Notes: generated from the letters alone by a model not told the origin. Numbered from the stretch's first letter, positions 10,686 through 20,147 are shown. The stretch: DNA of 64,000 nt from Streptomyces sp. NRRL F-5126 (GCF_000721265.1 NZ_JOFZ01000010.1:186001-250000), one strand, 5' to 3'. Translations and numbers: made by a program.

Positions 10686-11693
10686 ATGAATCGCGCCGTC
10701 CGTTTCCATCAGACCGGTGGACCCGAAGTCCTGCGTCTGGAAGAGGTCCCCGTTCCCGAGCCGGGCGCTGGTGAGGTGCTGATCCGCACCCGGGCGCTCG
10801 GTCTCAATCGGGCGGAATCGATGTTCCGTCTGGGTCAGTACGGCATCGACCCTGTCTTCCCCTCCGGGATCGGCTACGAGGCCGCCGGAGTGGTCGAGGC
10901 CCTCGGAGAGGGCGTGCACGGGCTGAGCGTGGGTGACGCGGTCAGCGTGGTGCCCTCCTTCTCCATGACCGACTACCCGGTGCACGGTGAGGCGGTCCTC
11001 GTCCCCGCCCGCGCGGTCGTCGCCCACCCCGAGCGGCTCTCCTTCGAGGAGGCGGCCTCGGTGTGGATGCAGTTCGTCACCGCCTACGGCGGCCTGGTGG
11101 GTGTCGCCGGCGTCCGACCCGGCGACACCGTCCTGATCTCCGCCGCCTCCAGCAGCGTCGGCCTCGCGGCCATCCAGATCGCGCACAGGACCGGCGCCCG
11201 CGCCGTCGCCCTGACCCGCACCAGCGCCAAGCGCCGGCAGCTCCTGGACGCCGGTGCCGACGCGGTCATCGCCACAGCGGAGGAGGACGTCCCGGCCCGC
11301 GTGCGGGAGCTGACCGGCGGCGAGGGCGCCCGTGTCGTCTTCGACCCCGTCGGCGGAACGGCCCTCGCCGACCTGGTCTCCGCCGCCGCGCAGGGCGCCG
11401 TCATCGTTGTCTACGGTGTCCTGGACCGCACGCCCACACCGCTGAACGTCGGTGAGCTCCTCTTCAAGCACCTCACCATCCGCGGACTCCGGCTCTTCGA
11501 GATCACCGCCGACGACCAGCGCCGCGCAGAAGCGGTTGCCTTCGTCGCGGACGGCCTCGCCAAGGGCGAGCTGACCCCCACGGTCGACAAGACCTTCCCG
11601 CTGGAGGACATCGCCGAGGCCCACCGCTACCTGGAGGCCGGCGGCCAGGTCGGCAAAATCGTCGTCACCGTCGGCCACAACGCCGGGTCCTGA
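10686..11693 (+). CDS. Zinc-independent quinone oxidoreductase (MDR superfamily)
   Basis: 335 residues. N-terminal GroES-like domain (GGPEVLRLEEVPVPEPGAGE split by family as usual; GYEAAGVVEALGEGV) followed by a Rossmann domain with ISAASSSVGLAAIQIA and the NADPH-binding strand ALTRTSAKR. The cysteine and histidine zinc ligands of alcohol dehydrogenases are absent, as in quinone reductases of the QOR type, which reduce quinones or enals with NADPH. AAGGAG lies about 7 nt before ATG 10686. The upstream ArsR-type gene and dyad make it the likely regulatory target, perhaps an electrophile or quinone response. Confidence 0.88.
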   Translation: MNRAVRFHQTGGPEVLRLEEVPVPEPGAGEVLIRTRALGLNRAESMFRLGQYGIDPVFPSGIGYEAAGVVEALGEGVHGLSVGDAVSVVPSFSMTDYPVHGEAVLVPARAVVAHPERLSFEEAASVWMQFVTAYGGLVGVAGVRPGDTVLISAASSSVGLAAIQIAHRTGARAVALTRTSAKRRQLLDAGADAVIATAEEDVPARVRELTGGEGARVVFDPVGGTALADLVSAAAQGAVIVVYGVLDRTPTPLNVGELLFKHLTIRGLRLFEITADDQRRAEAVAFVADGLAKGELTPTVDKTFPLEDIAEAHRYLEAGGQVGKIVVTVGHNAGS

Positions 11694-11815
11694 GCAGGCA
11701 CCCGGCGCCCCGCGCCTCCACCGGAAAGTCCGGCGCAGCACTCCTCACCGGATGAGCGGACTTCGAGGCTCAGCCCCCCAACGGGTCACGCCGCGGCCTG
11801 AGTTCGTGGCACGCA

Positions 11816-12340
11816 TCAGGGTGCGAAGAGCGGCTCGTAGGGGGTGCCGTCCGGCGTGGAGACCAGAACGAAGTCTTCTCCCGACCGGGAAGCCACCTCT
11901 CGCAAGCGGGCCAGGACCTCTTCCCGGCCCGGAAGGCTGAGGCCAAGGGCTACGGCGGCGCGCTCTCTCCGGGCCACCAGATCCGGCATGTCCTCCAGAT
12001 ACTCGGCCTCGAGCTCGCGACTCTCCTCGTCCCTGAATGCCTGGCAGTCGCGCCACCACGGAACGACCAGCAGCAGCCGCACCAACTCGGACAGGCCGAT
12101 GGCGACCAGAGCCGCACCTCCTTCGGAGTCGGCGTAGAGGATGGGACGTTCCTCGCCGCCTTCACCGCAGAAGAAGTACGTGCCGCCTGCACCGTCACCG
12201 GCGAGCCCTTCGAGTGGGGCGCCCGAGGCGAGGTGCACCTCTTCAACGTGGTCGCCTCGGTCCAGGTCGAAGTCGCCCGGCCAAGCAAGAAATCGGGCAG
12301 CGTCTTCCTGCTGACGGACGGCAGCGATCAACGATTCCAT
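11816..12340 (-). CDS. Uncharacterised 174-residue protein
   Basis: An acidic cytoplasmic protein without signal or membrane segment. It begins MESLIAAVRQQEDAARFLAW, has a glycine/acid loop GAGGTYFFCGEGGEERPI followed by YADSEGGAALVAIGLSELV, and ends in STPDGTPYEPLF. The 'GGTYFF...YADSEG' arrangement recalls SMI1/KNR4 (SUKH)-type proteins, many of which are toxin immunity factors, but the resemblance is weak and no toxin gene is adjacent. ATG 12340 is preferred to longer frames that become Arg/Pro-rich upstream. 55 nt separates it from the next minus-strand gene. Confidence 0.7.
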   Translation of the reverse strand: MESLIAAVRQQEDAARFLAWPGDFDLDRGDHVEEVHLASGAPLEGLAGDGAGGTYFFCGEGGEERPILYADSEGGAALVAIGLSELVRLLLVVPWWRDCQAFRDEESRELEAEYLEDMPDLVARRERAAVALGLSLPGREEVLARLREVASRSGEDFVLVSTPDGTPYEPLFAP

Positions 12341-12395
12341 GAGCCGCAGCCTATGGCGCGCTGCTTGGCCACCGTCGGTGGGAGTCAGTCGTGCC

Positions 12396-12920
12396 TCATG
12401 TTCTGAGGGCTTCCGCGATCCGCTCGGCGGCCTCGGCGGGTGTGAGGTGCGTGGTGTCGACGACCTCGGCCTCGCGGTGCAGCCAGGTGCGGGCCGCCTC
12501 GGCGTAGGGCTCGAGGTACTGGAGGCGGAACGGTGAGTCCGGGCCGAGGACCGTGTCGCCCGCGATGCGTGCGCGGAGGGTCTCCTGGTCGGCGTGGAGG
12601 ACGAAGTGCCTGACCGGGATGGCATGCCGGGCAAGGCCGGCGCTGATCTCGCGCCAGTACTGCTCGACCAGGACGGTCATGGGCATGACCAGGGTGCCGC
12701 CCGTGTAGCCGAGTACGTGGCGTGCGGTCTCGACGACGAGCGGCCGCCACGGCGGCCAGTGCTGGAAGTTGTCCGTCTCGGGCAGCCCCGGCGTGATGTC
12801 CATGAGTGTCTCGCCGACCTTCTCGGCGTCGAACACCCGCGAGTGGGGGATCAGCCGCTGCACGAGCGCGCCGGTCGTCGTCTTGCCCGCGCCGTGTGTG
12901 CCGTTGAGCCATACGATCAT
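12396..12920 (-). CDS. TmrB-like P-loop ATP-binding protein
   Basis: 174 residues. Walker A near the N-terminus, WLNGTHGAGKTT, then FDAEKVGETLMDI, DNFQHWPPWRPLVVE, and VMPMTVLVEQYWREI. This order and spacing matches Bacillus subtilis TmrB, the membrane-associated ATP-binding tunicamycin-resistance protein (WINGAFGSGKT..., DPEKMG..., VPMTIV). A small-molecule kinase or nucleotide-binding sequestration role is plausible; actual tunicamycin resistance is not established. ATG 12920 gives the P-loop at residues 5-15, as in TmrB; a longer frame adds only low-complexity residues. Divergent from the WYL regulator gene. Confidence 0.82.
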   Translation of the reverse strand: MIVWLNGTHGAGKTTTGALVQRLIPHSRVFDAEKVGETLMDITPGLPETDNFQHWPPWRPLVVETARHVLGYTGGTLVMPMTVLVEQYWREISAGLARHAIPVRHFVLHADQETLRARIAGDTVLGPDSPFRLQYLEPYAEAARTWLHREAEVVDTTHLTPAEAAERIAEALRT

Positions 12921-13059
12921 GGGGCCCGACGCTAGCGGTGCGCCTACCGCGGGACCGGGCGCCACCGGAAGCCGTTACGGTTTCGGGCCACACAAGCCCG
13001 GCGGACGGCTGGGGTCATACCGGTCGGGGTCCGGCCGGTATCCGCGCGATACTCGTGCC

Positions 13060-14073
13060 ATGGCCCGACCGACCGCCCGCGTGCTCGCCCTGCTGGAGAT
13101 CCTCCAGGCCGGCGGCGTCCGCACCGTCTCCGACCTGGCCGGCCGGCTCGGCGTGGACGAGCGGACCGTGCGGCGGTACGTGGACCACCTGATCGACCTG
13201 GACATCCCGGTCAGGTCCGTGCGCGGCCGCTACGGCGGCTACCGCCTCGCCCCCGGCTACCGGATGCCCCCGCTGATGCTCACGGACGAGGAGGCACTTG
13301 CCGTGCTGCTCGGCCTGGTCGCCGGGCGGCGGGCAGGTCTCGTCAGCACGTCCGCCGTGGCGGCCGAGAGCGCGGCGGCCAAGGTCCGCCGGGTGCTGCC
13401 CGAGGCTCTGGGGCGCAGGCTCGACGCGCTGCTCGCCACCGCCGACTTCACCGCGCCGCCCCGCCCCGCTGCCGCCGGGGCCGTCCCGGAGACAGGCGTG
13501 CTGCTGACGCTTGCCGAGTCGGCGTGGCACCGCAGCCCGGTGGAGATCGCCTACACCGACGGCAAGGGGCGGCGCAGCGAGCGCACCGTGCATCCGTACG
13601 GGGTCGTCGCGCACTCGGGGCGCTGGTACGTGGCGGGCGCGGATTCCGCCAGCGGCGAGGTGCGTACGTTCCGGCTCGACCGGATCGAGACGGCCCGGGT
13701 GGCGCCGGGCTCGTTCGAGGTGCCACCCGGGTTCGACCCGGCCGGCCGGGTGCTGTCCGGGCTCGCCGAGGCGCCGTACCGGCACGAGGTGTCGGTACGG
13801 GTGCGCGGCGCGGCCGAGCAGGTCCGCTCGCGGGTGCCCGCGGGGATCGCCACCGTGCGGGAGATCCCGGCCGGCACGGAGGATGAGAGCCCGGGTGGAT
13901 GGGTGCGGGTACGGCTGCGGGCCGAGCGGCTCGAATGGGTGCCGTCCCTGCTCGCCCGGCTCGACCTGCCCTTCGTGATCGAGCGGCCGGATGAGCTGCG
14001 CGAGGAGGTGCGGGCCCTGGCCGTCCGCCTCACTGCCTGCGCGGACGCCGAGGTGCCTCCGGCGGGGCCGTGA
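13060..14073 (+). CDS. YafY-type HTH and WYL-domain transcriptional regulator
   Basis: 337 residues. N-terminal HTH_11: RVLALLEILQAGGVRTVSDL with GVDERTVRRYVDHL as recognition helix and the wing RGRYGGYRLAPGYR. The central and C-terminal WYL region has SPVEIAYTDGKGR, HPYGVVAHSGRWYVAG and RTFRLDRIE, the usual WYL core, followed by a WCX extension. WYL domains sense nucleic acids or nucleotides in PafBC-like proteins; ligand here unknown. Divergent from the TmrB-like gene with 139 nt between starts, so that gene is the most plausible target. Confidence 0.9.
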   Translation: MARPTARVLALLEILQAGGVRTVSDLAGRLGVDERTVRRYVDHLIDLDIPVRSVRGRYGGYRLAPGYRMPPLMLTDEEALAVLLGLVAGRRAGLVSTSAVAAESAAAKVRRVLPEALGRRLDALLATADFTAPPRPAAAGAVPETGVLLTLAESAWHRSPVEIAYTDGKGRRSERTVHPYGVVAHSGRWYVAGADSASGEVRTFRLDRIETARVAPGSFEVPPGFDPAGRVLSGLAEAPYRHEVSVRVRGAAEQVRSRVPAGIATVREIPAGTEDESPGGWVRVRLRAERLEWVPSLLARLDLPFVIERPDELREEVRALAVRLTACADAEVPPAGP

Positions 14074-14520
14074 GCACGCGCTCCGGGCCCGTGGCCGCGG
14101 GCCCGTGGCCGCGTTCCCGGGCGACGCGGGCCTGAGGTCCCGACCTCGCCCCGTCCACCGGGAGCCCGGCGTGCACCCCACCGCCGGCGTCCACGCGCGC
14201 CTCGTCAGCCCGCCGCCGGGAGAGAGCCCGTGATGCGGTCATCCCGCGGAGGGCGCGGGCACCCGCCGCAGGGGGCGGCACGCGCCGTCGACGCGTGCCT
14301 CTCGGTCCCGGTCCGCGTCCACGCGGGCCCTCGGCCGCGCGCCCGGCAACGCGCTGCCGCGGCAACCCCGTGCCAGGAGGCCGGGCGCTGCCACCAGGCA
14401 GACCGTCCCGCAACGTCCCGTGAGGGCTGAGGTGGGCCGGACCATTCCGCGGCCCGGTGGGCGCTGCGCCAGGCAGGGCAGCGGCCCCCGCTGTCCTACC
14501 CCGCCCCTAGACTCGGCCGG
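14074..14520. other. Gene-free interval before recQ
   Basis: 447 nt of very G+C-rich sequence. I see a short direct repeat (GGGCCCGTGGCCGCG twice near 14087-14115), no credible coding frame and no strong terminator. The only regulatory signal is the -10-like box next to recQ. Confidence 0.5.
14508..14513 (+). promoter_or_regulatory. -10 box for leaderless recQ transcript
   Basis: TAGACT ends 7 nt before GTG 14521, so transcription would start at or within a base or two of the start codon. No SD is present, consistent with leaderless translation. Confidence 0.5.
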
Positions 14521-16500
14521 GTGAGCGTTCCTGACTTCGACATCCCTATCGATCCGGACGAGACCGGCGAGCCCGTCGACGCACCGGCCGACGTACCGGC
14601 CGACGCCGACGTACCGGCCGACGCCGTCGCGCCGGCCGCCGACGCGGCCCGTGGCGGCGCGCTCGAAGTGCTCCACCGGGTCTTCGGCTACGACGCGTTC
14701 CGCGGCGGCCAGCAGGAGATCATCGACCATGTGGTCGGCGGCGGCGACGCGTTGGTGCTGATGCCGACCGGCGGCGGGAAGTCGCTGTGCTACCAGATCC
14801 CGGCGCTGGTGCGCGACGGCGTCGGCGTCGTGGTCTCGCCGCTCATCGCGCTCATGCAGGACCAGGTGGACGCGCTGCGCGCGCTCGGCGTTCGGGCCGG
14901 GTTCCTCAACTCCACCCAGGACCTGGACGAACGCCGGCTGGTGGAGGCCGAGTTCCTCGCCGGCGAGCTCGATCTGCTGTACCTGGCGCCCGAGCGGCTG
15001 CGGGTGGAGTCCACGGTCAGGCTGCTGGAGCGGGGCACGATCTCGCTGTTCGCCATCGACGAGGCGCACTGCGTCGCCCAGTGGGGCCACGACTTCCGCC
15101 CCGACTACCTGGCCCTGTCCGCGCTGCACGAGCGGTGGCCCGATGTGCCGCGCATCGCGCTGACCGCGACGGCCACAGAGGCGACGCACGGGGAGATCGC
15201 GTCCCGGCTGAAGCTCCAGGACGCGCGGCACTTCGTGGCGAGCTTCGACCGGCCGAACATCCAGTACCGGATCGCCCCGAAGAACGAGCCGCGGCGCCAG
15301 CTCCTCCAACTGCTGCGCGCCGAGCACCCGGGCGACGCGGGCATCGTCTACTGCCTCTCGCGCGCCTCCGTGGAGAAGACGGCGGAGTTCCTCGTGAAGA
15401 ACGGCGTCGACGCGCTGCCGTACCACGCGGGCCTCGACGCGCGGGTCCGCCAGGAGCACCAGGCGCGGTTCCTGCGCGAGGACGGCCTGGTGATGGTCGC
15501 GACGATCGCGTTCGGCATGGGCATCGACAAGCCGGACGTCCGGTTCGTCGCCCATCTCGACCTGCCGAAGTCGGTGGAGGGCTACTACCAGGAGACGGGC
15601 CGTGCCGGGCGGGACGGCCTGCCGTCGACGGCGTGGCTCGCCTACGGCTACCAGGACGTGGTCCAGCAGCGGAAGATGATCGACACGTCGGAGGGCGACG
15701 GGGCGCACAGGCGCCGGCTGTCCGAGCACGTCGACGCGATGCTGGCGCTGTGCGAGACGGTGGAGTGCCGCCGGGTGCGGCTGCTCGACTACTTCGGGCA
15801 GAAGAGCGAGCCCTGCGGCAACTGCGACACGTGCCTGTCCCCGCCCTCGTCGTGGGACGGCACGGTACCGGCGCAGAAGCTGCTGTCGACGGTCGTGCGC
15901 CTGAAGCGTGAGCGCAACCAGAAGTTCGGCGTCGGGCAGGCCGTCGACATCCTGCTGGGCAAGAAGACTGCCAAGGTCATCCAGTTCGACCACGACGGGC
16001 TGAGCGTCTTCGGCATCGGGGCCGACCTGAGCGAGGCGCGTTGGCGGTCCGTCGCGCGCCAGTTGCTGTCGCAGGGGCTGCTCGCCGTGGAGGGCGAGTA
16101 CAGCACGCTGGTGCTGACCGACGCCAGCGGCGAGGTGCTCGGCGGGCAGCGGAAGGTGACGCTGCGCGAGGAGCCGGAGAAGGCCGCGAAGGCCGCCAGG
16201 TCCGGCGGCGGCGCGGCCGGGGGCGGCCGGGCGCGCTCCGCGCCGGTGGACCTGCCGCAGGAGGCGCTGCCCGTGTTCGAGGCGCTGCGCGCGTGGCGCG
16301 GCGCGACGGCGAAGGAGCAGGGCGTCCCCGCGTACGTGATCTTCCACGACGCGACGCTGCGCGAGATCGTGCTGGCGGCGCCCTCGACGCTGGGCGAGCT
16401 GAGCGGCATCAGCGGGGTCGGCGAGAACAAGCTCGCCAAGTACGGGCAGGGCGTGCTCGACGCGCTCGGCGCGGCGACCGGGCAGGCCGAGCCCGCCTGA
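14521..16500 (+). CDS. recQ: ATP-dependent DNA helicase RecQ
   Basis: 659 residues. Superfamily 2 helicase acting in recombinational repair. Order: Q-motif region FRGGQQEII (61-69), Walker A MPTGGGKS (81-88), DEAH box (180-183) within [16 protein letters not shown], motif [15 protein letters not shown] zinc-binding cysteines ([11 protein letters not shown], then CGNCDTC), a winged-helix part, and a C-terminal HRDC domain with [11 protein letters not shown]. An acidic, Ala/Pro-rich N-terminal tail of about 45 residues contains a short repeat (DVPAD). The GTG start fits the adjacent -10 box. Standalone transcription unit, convergent with the MocR-type gene. Confidence 0.96.
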   Translation: MSVPDFDIPIDPDETGEPVDAPADVPADADVPADAVAPAADAARGGALEVLHRVFGYDAFRGGQQEIIDHVVGGGDALVLMPTGGGKSLCYQIPALVRDGVGVVVSPLIALMQDQVDALRALGVRAGFLNSTQDLDERRLVEAEFLAGELDLLYLAPERLRVESTVRLLERGTISLFAIDEAHCVAQWGHDFRPDYLALSALHERWPDVPRIALTATATEATHGEIASRLKLQDARHFVASFDRPNIQYRIAPKNEPRRQLLQLLRAEHPGDAGIVYCLSRASVEKTAEFLVKNGVDALPYHAGLDARVRQEHQARFLREDGLVMVATIAFGMGIDKPDVRFVAHLDLPKSVEGYYQETGRAGRDGLPSTAWLAYGYQDVVQQRKMIDTSEGDGAHRRRLSEHVDAMLALCETVECRRVRLLDYFGQKSEPCGNCDTCLSPPSSWDGTVPAQKLLSTVVRLKRERNQKFGVGQAVDILLGKKTAKVIQFDHDGLSVFGIGADLSEARWRSVARQLLSQGLLAVEGEYSTLVLTDASGEVLGGQRKVTLREEPEKAAKAARSGGGAAGGGRARSAPVDLPQEALPVFEALRAWRGATAKEQGVPAYVIFHDATLREIVLAAPSTLGELSGISGVGENKLAKYGQGVLDALGAATGQAEPA

Positions 16501-16638
16501 CGGGCCGAGCCCGCCTGGCAGGGCGCGGCCCGGCCTCGGTATCCGCCGCCACAGCCTGGGCCGCCCGCCACCGTCGGGGCCGGACGCGTCGCGTCACCAC
16601 TGCCGGCGCGCACCCCCGGGGCGAGCGGGGGCATCCCG

Positions 16639-18090
16639 CTAGCCCCTGCCGCGCTGCCCGCGTGTCTCCTCGTACGCCGCGCGCAGCCGGTGCACGCCCT
16701 CGGCGATCTCGGCGGACCCCGTCACGCCCGCGAAGCTCAGCCGCATGTACGGCGCGGGCGGTTCCGTGCCGAAGTAGGGGCGGCCCGGAGCGATGGCGAC
16801 CCCCGCCCGCAGGGCGGCGGTGTTCAGGGCCTGCTCGCCCGTGCCGTCCGGCAGGCGCAGCCACAGGTGGTAGCCGCCGGCGGGCACGTGCGGCAGGGCG
16901 GGCTCGGGCAGTTCGGCGCGCAGCGCACCGGTCATGGCGTCCCTGCGGGCTTTGAGCTCGGCGGCGACCGTGCGCAGGTGGCGGTGGTAGCCCGCGGAGC
17001 CGACGAGTTCGAGCGCGGCCTCCTGGAGCGGGCGCGGCACGAAGAACGTGTCGACGACGTGGATCGCGCGCAGCCGCTCCCTGGCGGGGCCGCGCGCGGC
17101 GAGCACGCCCACGCGCATGCTCGGCGACGTGGCCTTCGTCAGGGAGCAGACGTGCACGACGACGCCGTCCTGGTCGTCCGCGGCCAGCGGGCGAGGCAGC
17201 GGGCCCGCGTCCTGGTGGGCGAGGCGGCGCACGAAGTCGTCCTCCACGACGAACGCGCCGTGCTCGCGGGCCAGGCGCAGCACCTCGGGGCGGCGCGCCG
17301 CGGACAGGACCGCTCCGGTGGGGTTCTGGAACAGCGGCTGGCACACGAGGACCCGCGCGCCGCTGGCGCGGAAGGCGTCGGCCAGCAGGTCCGTGCGCAG
17401 GCCTTCCGCGTCGACGGGTACAGGTACGGGCCGCAGCCCGGCCGCCCTGGCGACGGCCAGCAGCCCCGGGTAGGTCGGCGATTCGACGAGCACGGGCGCG
17501 CCGGGCGCGGCCAGCGCCCGCAGCGCGGTGGTCAGCGCCGCCTGGCCGCCCGCCGTGACGATCAGGTCGGCCGCCGTCCAGGTGCCGCCGATGGAGCGGG
17601 CGAACCATTCGCGCAGTTCCGGCAGCCCGTCGACCGGTGGCCTGCCCCAGGCGCCGGGACGGCGTCCGGCCCTGGCCAGCGCCTCGGCCATGGCACGCTC
17701 GGGTTGCAGCGACGGGTGCAGGTAGCCGCTGTTGAACTCGATGACTCCGGGCGGCGGTGCGGCGAGCGTGGCGAGCACGCCCGAGGCGTCGGCGGAGCGC
17801 GGCACGCCGTCCGCGCCCGCGTCCGCGCTGAGCGTGACCTCCTGCCAGGAGGTGTCCACGGGCGGTGCCGAGGCGGGCCTGGACGCCGCGCGGTAGGCGC
17901 CCGCGCCGGGACGGGTGGTCACCAGGCCCTCTGAGACGAGCCGCGCCAGCGCGCGTGACACGGTCACCGGCGAGACGCGGTAGCGCTCGACCAGCTCCCG
18001 GCTCGACGGCAGCTTCCCACCGGGAGAGTAGCGGTGCAGCTCACTCCGCAAGGATGTCGCCAGTTCATCCACACTGCTACGCTCATACAT
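16639..18090 (-). CDS. MocR/PdxR-type regulator (GntR wing helix plus aminotransferase fold)
   Basis: 483 residues. GntR winged helix at 1-70 (KLPSSRELVERYRVSPVTVS), then a fold-type I PLP domain with VTAGGQAALTTAL, FQNPTG (N256), VEDDF (D285) and the Schiff-base lysine K319 in CSLTKATSPSMRVG. Such proteins sense PLP or its amino-acid adducts and regulate adjacent metabolism or transport genes. The start ATG is the complement of the CATG that also starts the divergent EamA gene, so the two starts overlap by two bases. Reading toward it, TATCCT lies 8 nt upstream, consistent with a leaderless mRNA. It probably controls the EamA exporter and itself. Confidence 0.92.
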   Translation of the reverse strand: MYERSSVDELATSLRSELHRYSPGGKLPSSRELVERYRVSPVTVSRALARLVSEGLVTTRPGAGAYRAASRPASAPPVDTSWQEVTLSADAGADGVPRSADASGVLATLAAPPPGVIEFNSGYLHPSLQPERAMAEALARAGRRPGAWGRPPVDGLPELREWFARSIGGTWTAADLIVTAGGQAALTTALRALAAPGAPVLVESPTYPGLLAVARAAGLRPVPVPVDAEGLRTDLLADAFRASGARVLVCQPLFQNPTGAVLSAARRPEVLRLAREHGAFVVEDDFVRRLAHQDAGPLPRPLAADDQDGVVVHVCSLTKATSPSMRVGVLAARGPARERLRAIHVVDTFFVPRPLQEAALELVGSAGYHRHLRTVAAELKARRDAMTGALRAELPEPALPHVPAGGYHLWLRLPDGTGEQALNTAALRAGVAIAPGRPYFGTEPPAPYMRLSFAGVTGSAEIAEGVHRLRAAYEETRGQRGRG

Positions 18091-18104
18091 GACGACACAG
18101 GATA
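18076..18104. promoter_or_regulatory. Shared leaderless divergent promoter region with overlapping starts
   Basis: The CATG at 18088-18091 supplies ATG for the plus-strand transporter and, on the complement, ATG for the minus-strand regulator. TACGCT (18078-18083) and, on the minus strand, TATCCT (complement of 18099-18104) sit at leaderless distance on each side. Each promoter therefore lies inside the other gene's coding sequence. Confidence 0.6.
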
Positions 18105-18985
18105 GCGCTACTACGACCCGCCCGATAGCGGTCTCCACCGGAACGCTGCTGGCCGGTGCCGGCGTGGCCGCCTTCTCGCTGACTTTTCCCGCCACGGTCT
18201 GGGGCCTGGAGGGCTTCGGCCCGTGGACGTTCGTCGGGACGCGCACCGTGCTCGCCGCGCTGATCGCCCTCGGTTTCCTGCTGGCCCGGCGCGTGCCGCC
18301 GCCCGCCCGCCGCTACTGGGGCCCGCTCGCGGCGGTGGCCTGCGGCACGGTGATCGGCTTCCCGCTGCTGACGACGCTCGCGCTCGGCACGTCGAGCACC
18401 TCGCACGCCGCCGTCGTGGTGGGTCTGCTGCCGCTGACGACGGCCGTGTACGCGGCGGTGCGCAGCGGCCGCTACCCGTCGAAGGTGTTCTGGTGCGCGG
18501 CGCTCGGCGGCGCCGCCGTGGTGATCGCGTTCGCCGTGCAGCAGAGCGGCGGCGCCCTCTCGACGGCCGACCTGTACCTGTTCGGGGCGCTCCTGGTGTG
18601 CGCGGCCGGGTACGCGGAGGGCGGCCGCCTCGCGCGCGAGATGCCGGGTTGGCAGGTGATCGGGTGGGCGCTCGTCGCCACCCTGCCGCTCGCGGTGGCG
18701 GGGGGAGCGCTCGCGCTGGCGTACGAGCCGGTGCACCTGACGGCGCACGGCGTGGCCGGCCTGGTGTGGGTGGCGGCGGGCTCGACGTTCTGCGGCCTGT
18801 ACGTCTGGTACCGGGGCATGGCGGCGATCGGGGTGGCAAGGGCCAGCCAACTGCAGCTGGCGCAGCCGCTGCTGACCCTCGTCTGGTCGGTGCTGCTGCT
18901 CGGCGAGCGGTTGAGCGCGGTGGCGGTGGGGGCCGCGGCGGCGGTGCTGGTGTGCATCGCGGTCACCCAGCGTGCCCGGGGCTGA
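18089..18985 (+). CDS. EamA/DMT-family membrane transporter
   Basis: 298 residues with about ten hydrophobic segments arranged as two EamA halves; the first starts at GTLLAGAGVAAFSLTFPATV and the second, after LARE, contains VIGWALVATLPLAVAGGALA and ends LAVLVCIAV-type. DMT proteins of this kind mostly export metabolites or amino acids. TACGCT (18078-18083) lies 5 nt before ATG 18089, consistent with leaderless transcription. Divergent from and overlapping the MocR-type start, so a pyridoxal or amino-acid related cargo is a reasonable guess. Confidence 0.9.
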   Translation: MTTQDSATTTRPIAVSTGTLLAGAGVAAFSLTFPATVWGLEGFGPWTFVGTRTVLAALIALGFLLARRVPPPARRYWGPLAAVACGTVIGFPLLTTLALGTSSTSHAAVVVGLLPLTTAVYAAVRSGRYPSKVFWCAALGGAAVVIAFAVQQSGGALSTADLYLFGALLVCAAGYAEGGRLAREMPGWQVIGWALVATLPLAVAGGALALAYEPVHLTAHGVAGLVWVAAGSTFCGLYVWYRGMAAIGVARASQLQLAQPLLTLVWSVLLLGERLSAVAVGAAAAVLVCIAVTQRARG

Positions 18986-19156
18986 CGCACCGCAGCGACC
19001 GGTCACGCGGGCGTGCACGCGGGCGGCCGCGCCCCTCCCTGAGCTCCCGCACGCCGGGGGCGCGGAGTAACGTCTCGGAGGGGGGAGGCGCCCCCGCGCC
19101 GCCGGGAGGCCCGGGTGGGACGTCCGCGGAAGACACCGATCAACGAGGGGCTCGAC

Positions 19157-20029
19157 GTGACCGACAGCATGACCGACATCACCCGTGTGGGAGTGGTGGG
19201 CTGCGGCCAGATGGGAGCGGGCATCGCCGAGGTGGCCGCGCGCAGCGGCCTTGAGGTGATGGTCGCCGAGACCACGGGCGAGGCCCTGGAGATCGGCAGG
19301 ACCCGGATCGTCTCGTCCCTCACGAAGGCGGCCCTGCGCGGCAAGATCACGCAGGAGCAGCGGGACGCGGCGTTCGACCGGCTCACGTACACGACAGACC
19401 TCGGCGAGTTCGCGGACCGCGACCTCGTGGTCGAGGCGGTCGTGGAGAACGAGCAGGTCAAGACGGAGATCTTCCGGGTGCTCGACCAGGTGGTGACGCG
19501 CCAGGACGCGATCCTCGCGTCGAACACGTCGTCGATCCCGCTGGTACGGCTCGCCGTCGCGACCTCGCGCCCCGACCAGGTGATCGGCATCCACTTCTTC
19601 AACCCGGCGCCGGTGCAGAAGCTGGTCGAGCTGATCCCCGCGCTGACGACGTCGGAGGAGACGCTCAAGCGCGCCGAGGCCATGGTCGGCGGCATCTTCG
19701 GCAAGCACGCGATCCGGGCCCAGGACCGCTCGGGGTTCGTGGTCAACGCGCTGCTGATCCCCTACCTCCTGTCGGCGATCCGGATGTTCGAGTCCGGCAT
19801 CGCGAGTCGCGAGGACATCGACAACGGCATGGAGATGGGCTGCGCCCATCCGATGGGCCCGCTGAAACTCTCCGACCTCATCGGCCTCGACACCGTCGCG
19901 TCGGTGGCGGATTCGATGTACGCGGAGTTCAAGGAGCCCCTGTACGCCGCTCCCCCGCTGCTCCAGCGCATGGTCGACGCGGGCCGCCTGGGGCGCAAGA
20001 CGAACGTCGGGTTCTACACGTACTCCTGA
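19157..20029 (+). CDS. 3-hydroxybutyryl-CoA / 3-hydroxyacyl-CoA dehydrogenase
   Basis: 290 residues, the usual ~285 for the single-function enzyme. N-terminal NAD-binding GCGQMGAGIAEVAARSG, the NTSSIP and HFFNPAPVQKLVE blocks with the catalytic histidine (H in IHFFNP) and downstream glutamate, then the C-terminal dimerisation domain with DRSGFVVNALL and GLGRKTNVGFYTY-type ending. It oxidises or reduces 3-hydroxyacyl-CoA with NAD(P), in butyrate/PHB metabolism or ethylmalonyl-CoA precursor supply for polyketides. GTG 19157 is preferred because GAGGGG lies about 8 nt upstream; ATG 19169 is a second candidate. A strong terminator follows. Confidence 0.94.
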   Translation: MTDSMTDITRVGVVGCGQMGAGIAEVAARSGLEVMVAETTGEALEIGRTRIVSSLTKAALRGKITQEQRDAAFDRLTYTTDLGEFADRDLVVEAVVENEQVKTEIFRVLDQVVTRQDAILASNTSSIPLVRLAVATSRPDQVIGIHFFNPAPVQKLVELIPALTTSEETLKRAEAMVGGIFGKHAIRAQDRSGFVVNALLIPYLLSAIRMFESGIASREDIDNGMEMGCAHPMGPLKLSDLIGLDTVASVADSMYAEFKEPLYAAPPLLQRMVDAGRLGRKTNVGFYTYS

Positions 20030-20074
20030 CCGGGCAATACCCGGCATCTCCGGCTCCGCCCCGAGGACTTGGAA

Positions 20075-20109
20075 GACGGCCGTCGTCCGTGGCACGGACG
20101 ACGGCCGTC
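20075..20109. terminator. Bidirectional hairpin between convergent genes
   Basis: GACGGCCGTCGTCCG pairs perfectly with CGGACGACGGCCGTC across a 5-nt loop (15 bp). It separates the hydroxyacyl-CoA dehydrogenase and Nudix genes, which converge. Confidence 0.85.
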
Positions 20110-20147
20110 GATGAGGCCGGCATCGCCGACACGGCGGTCGGCGCCGC

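Noticed and set aside
16486..16520. Direct repeat GGCCGAGCCCGCCTG at the recQ end as terminator or element
   Set aside because: Short and imperfect; no stable hairpin of its own.
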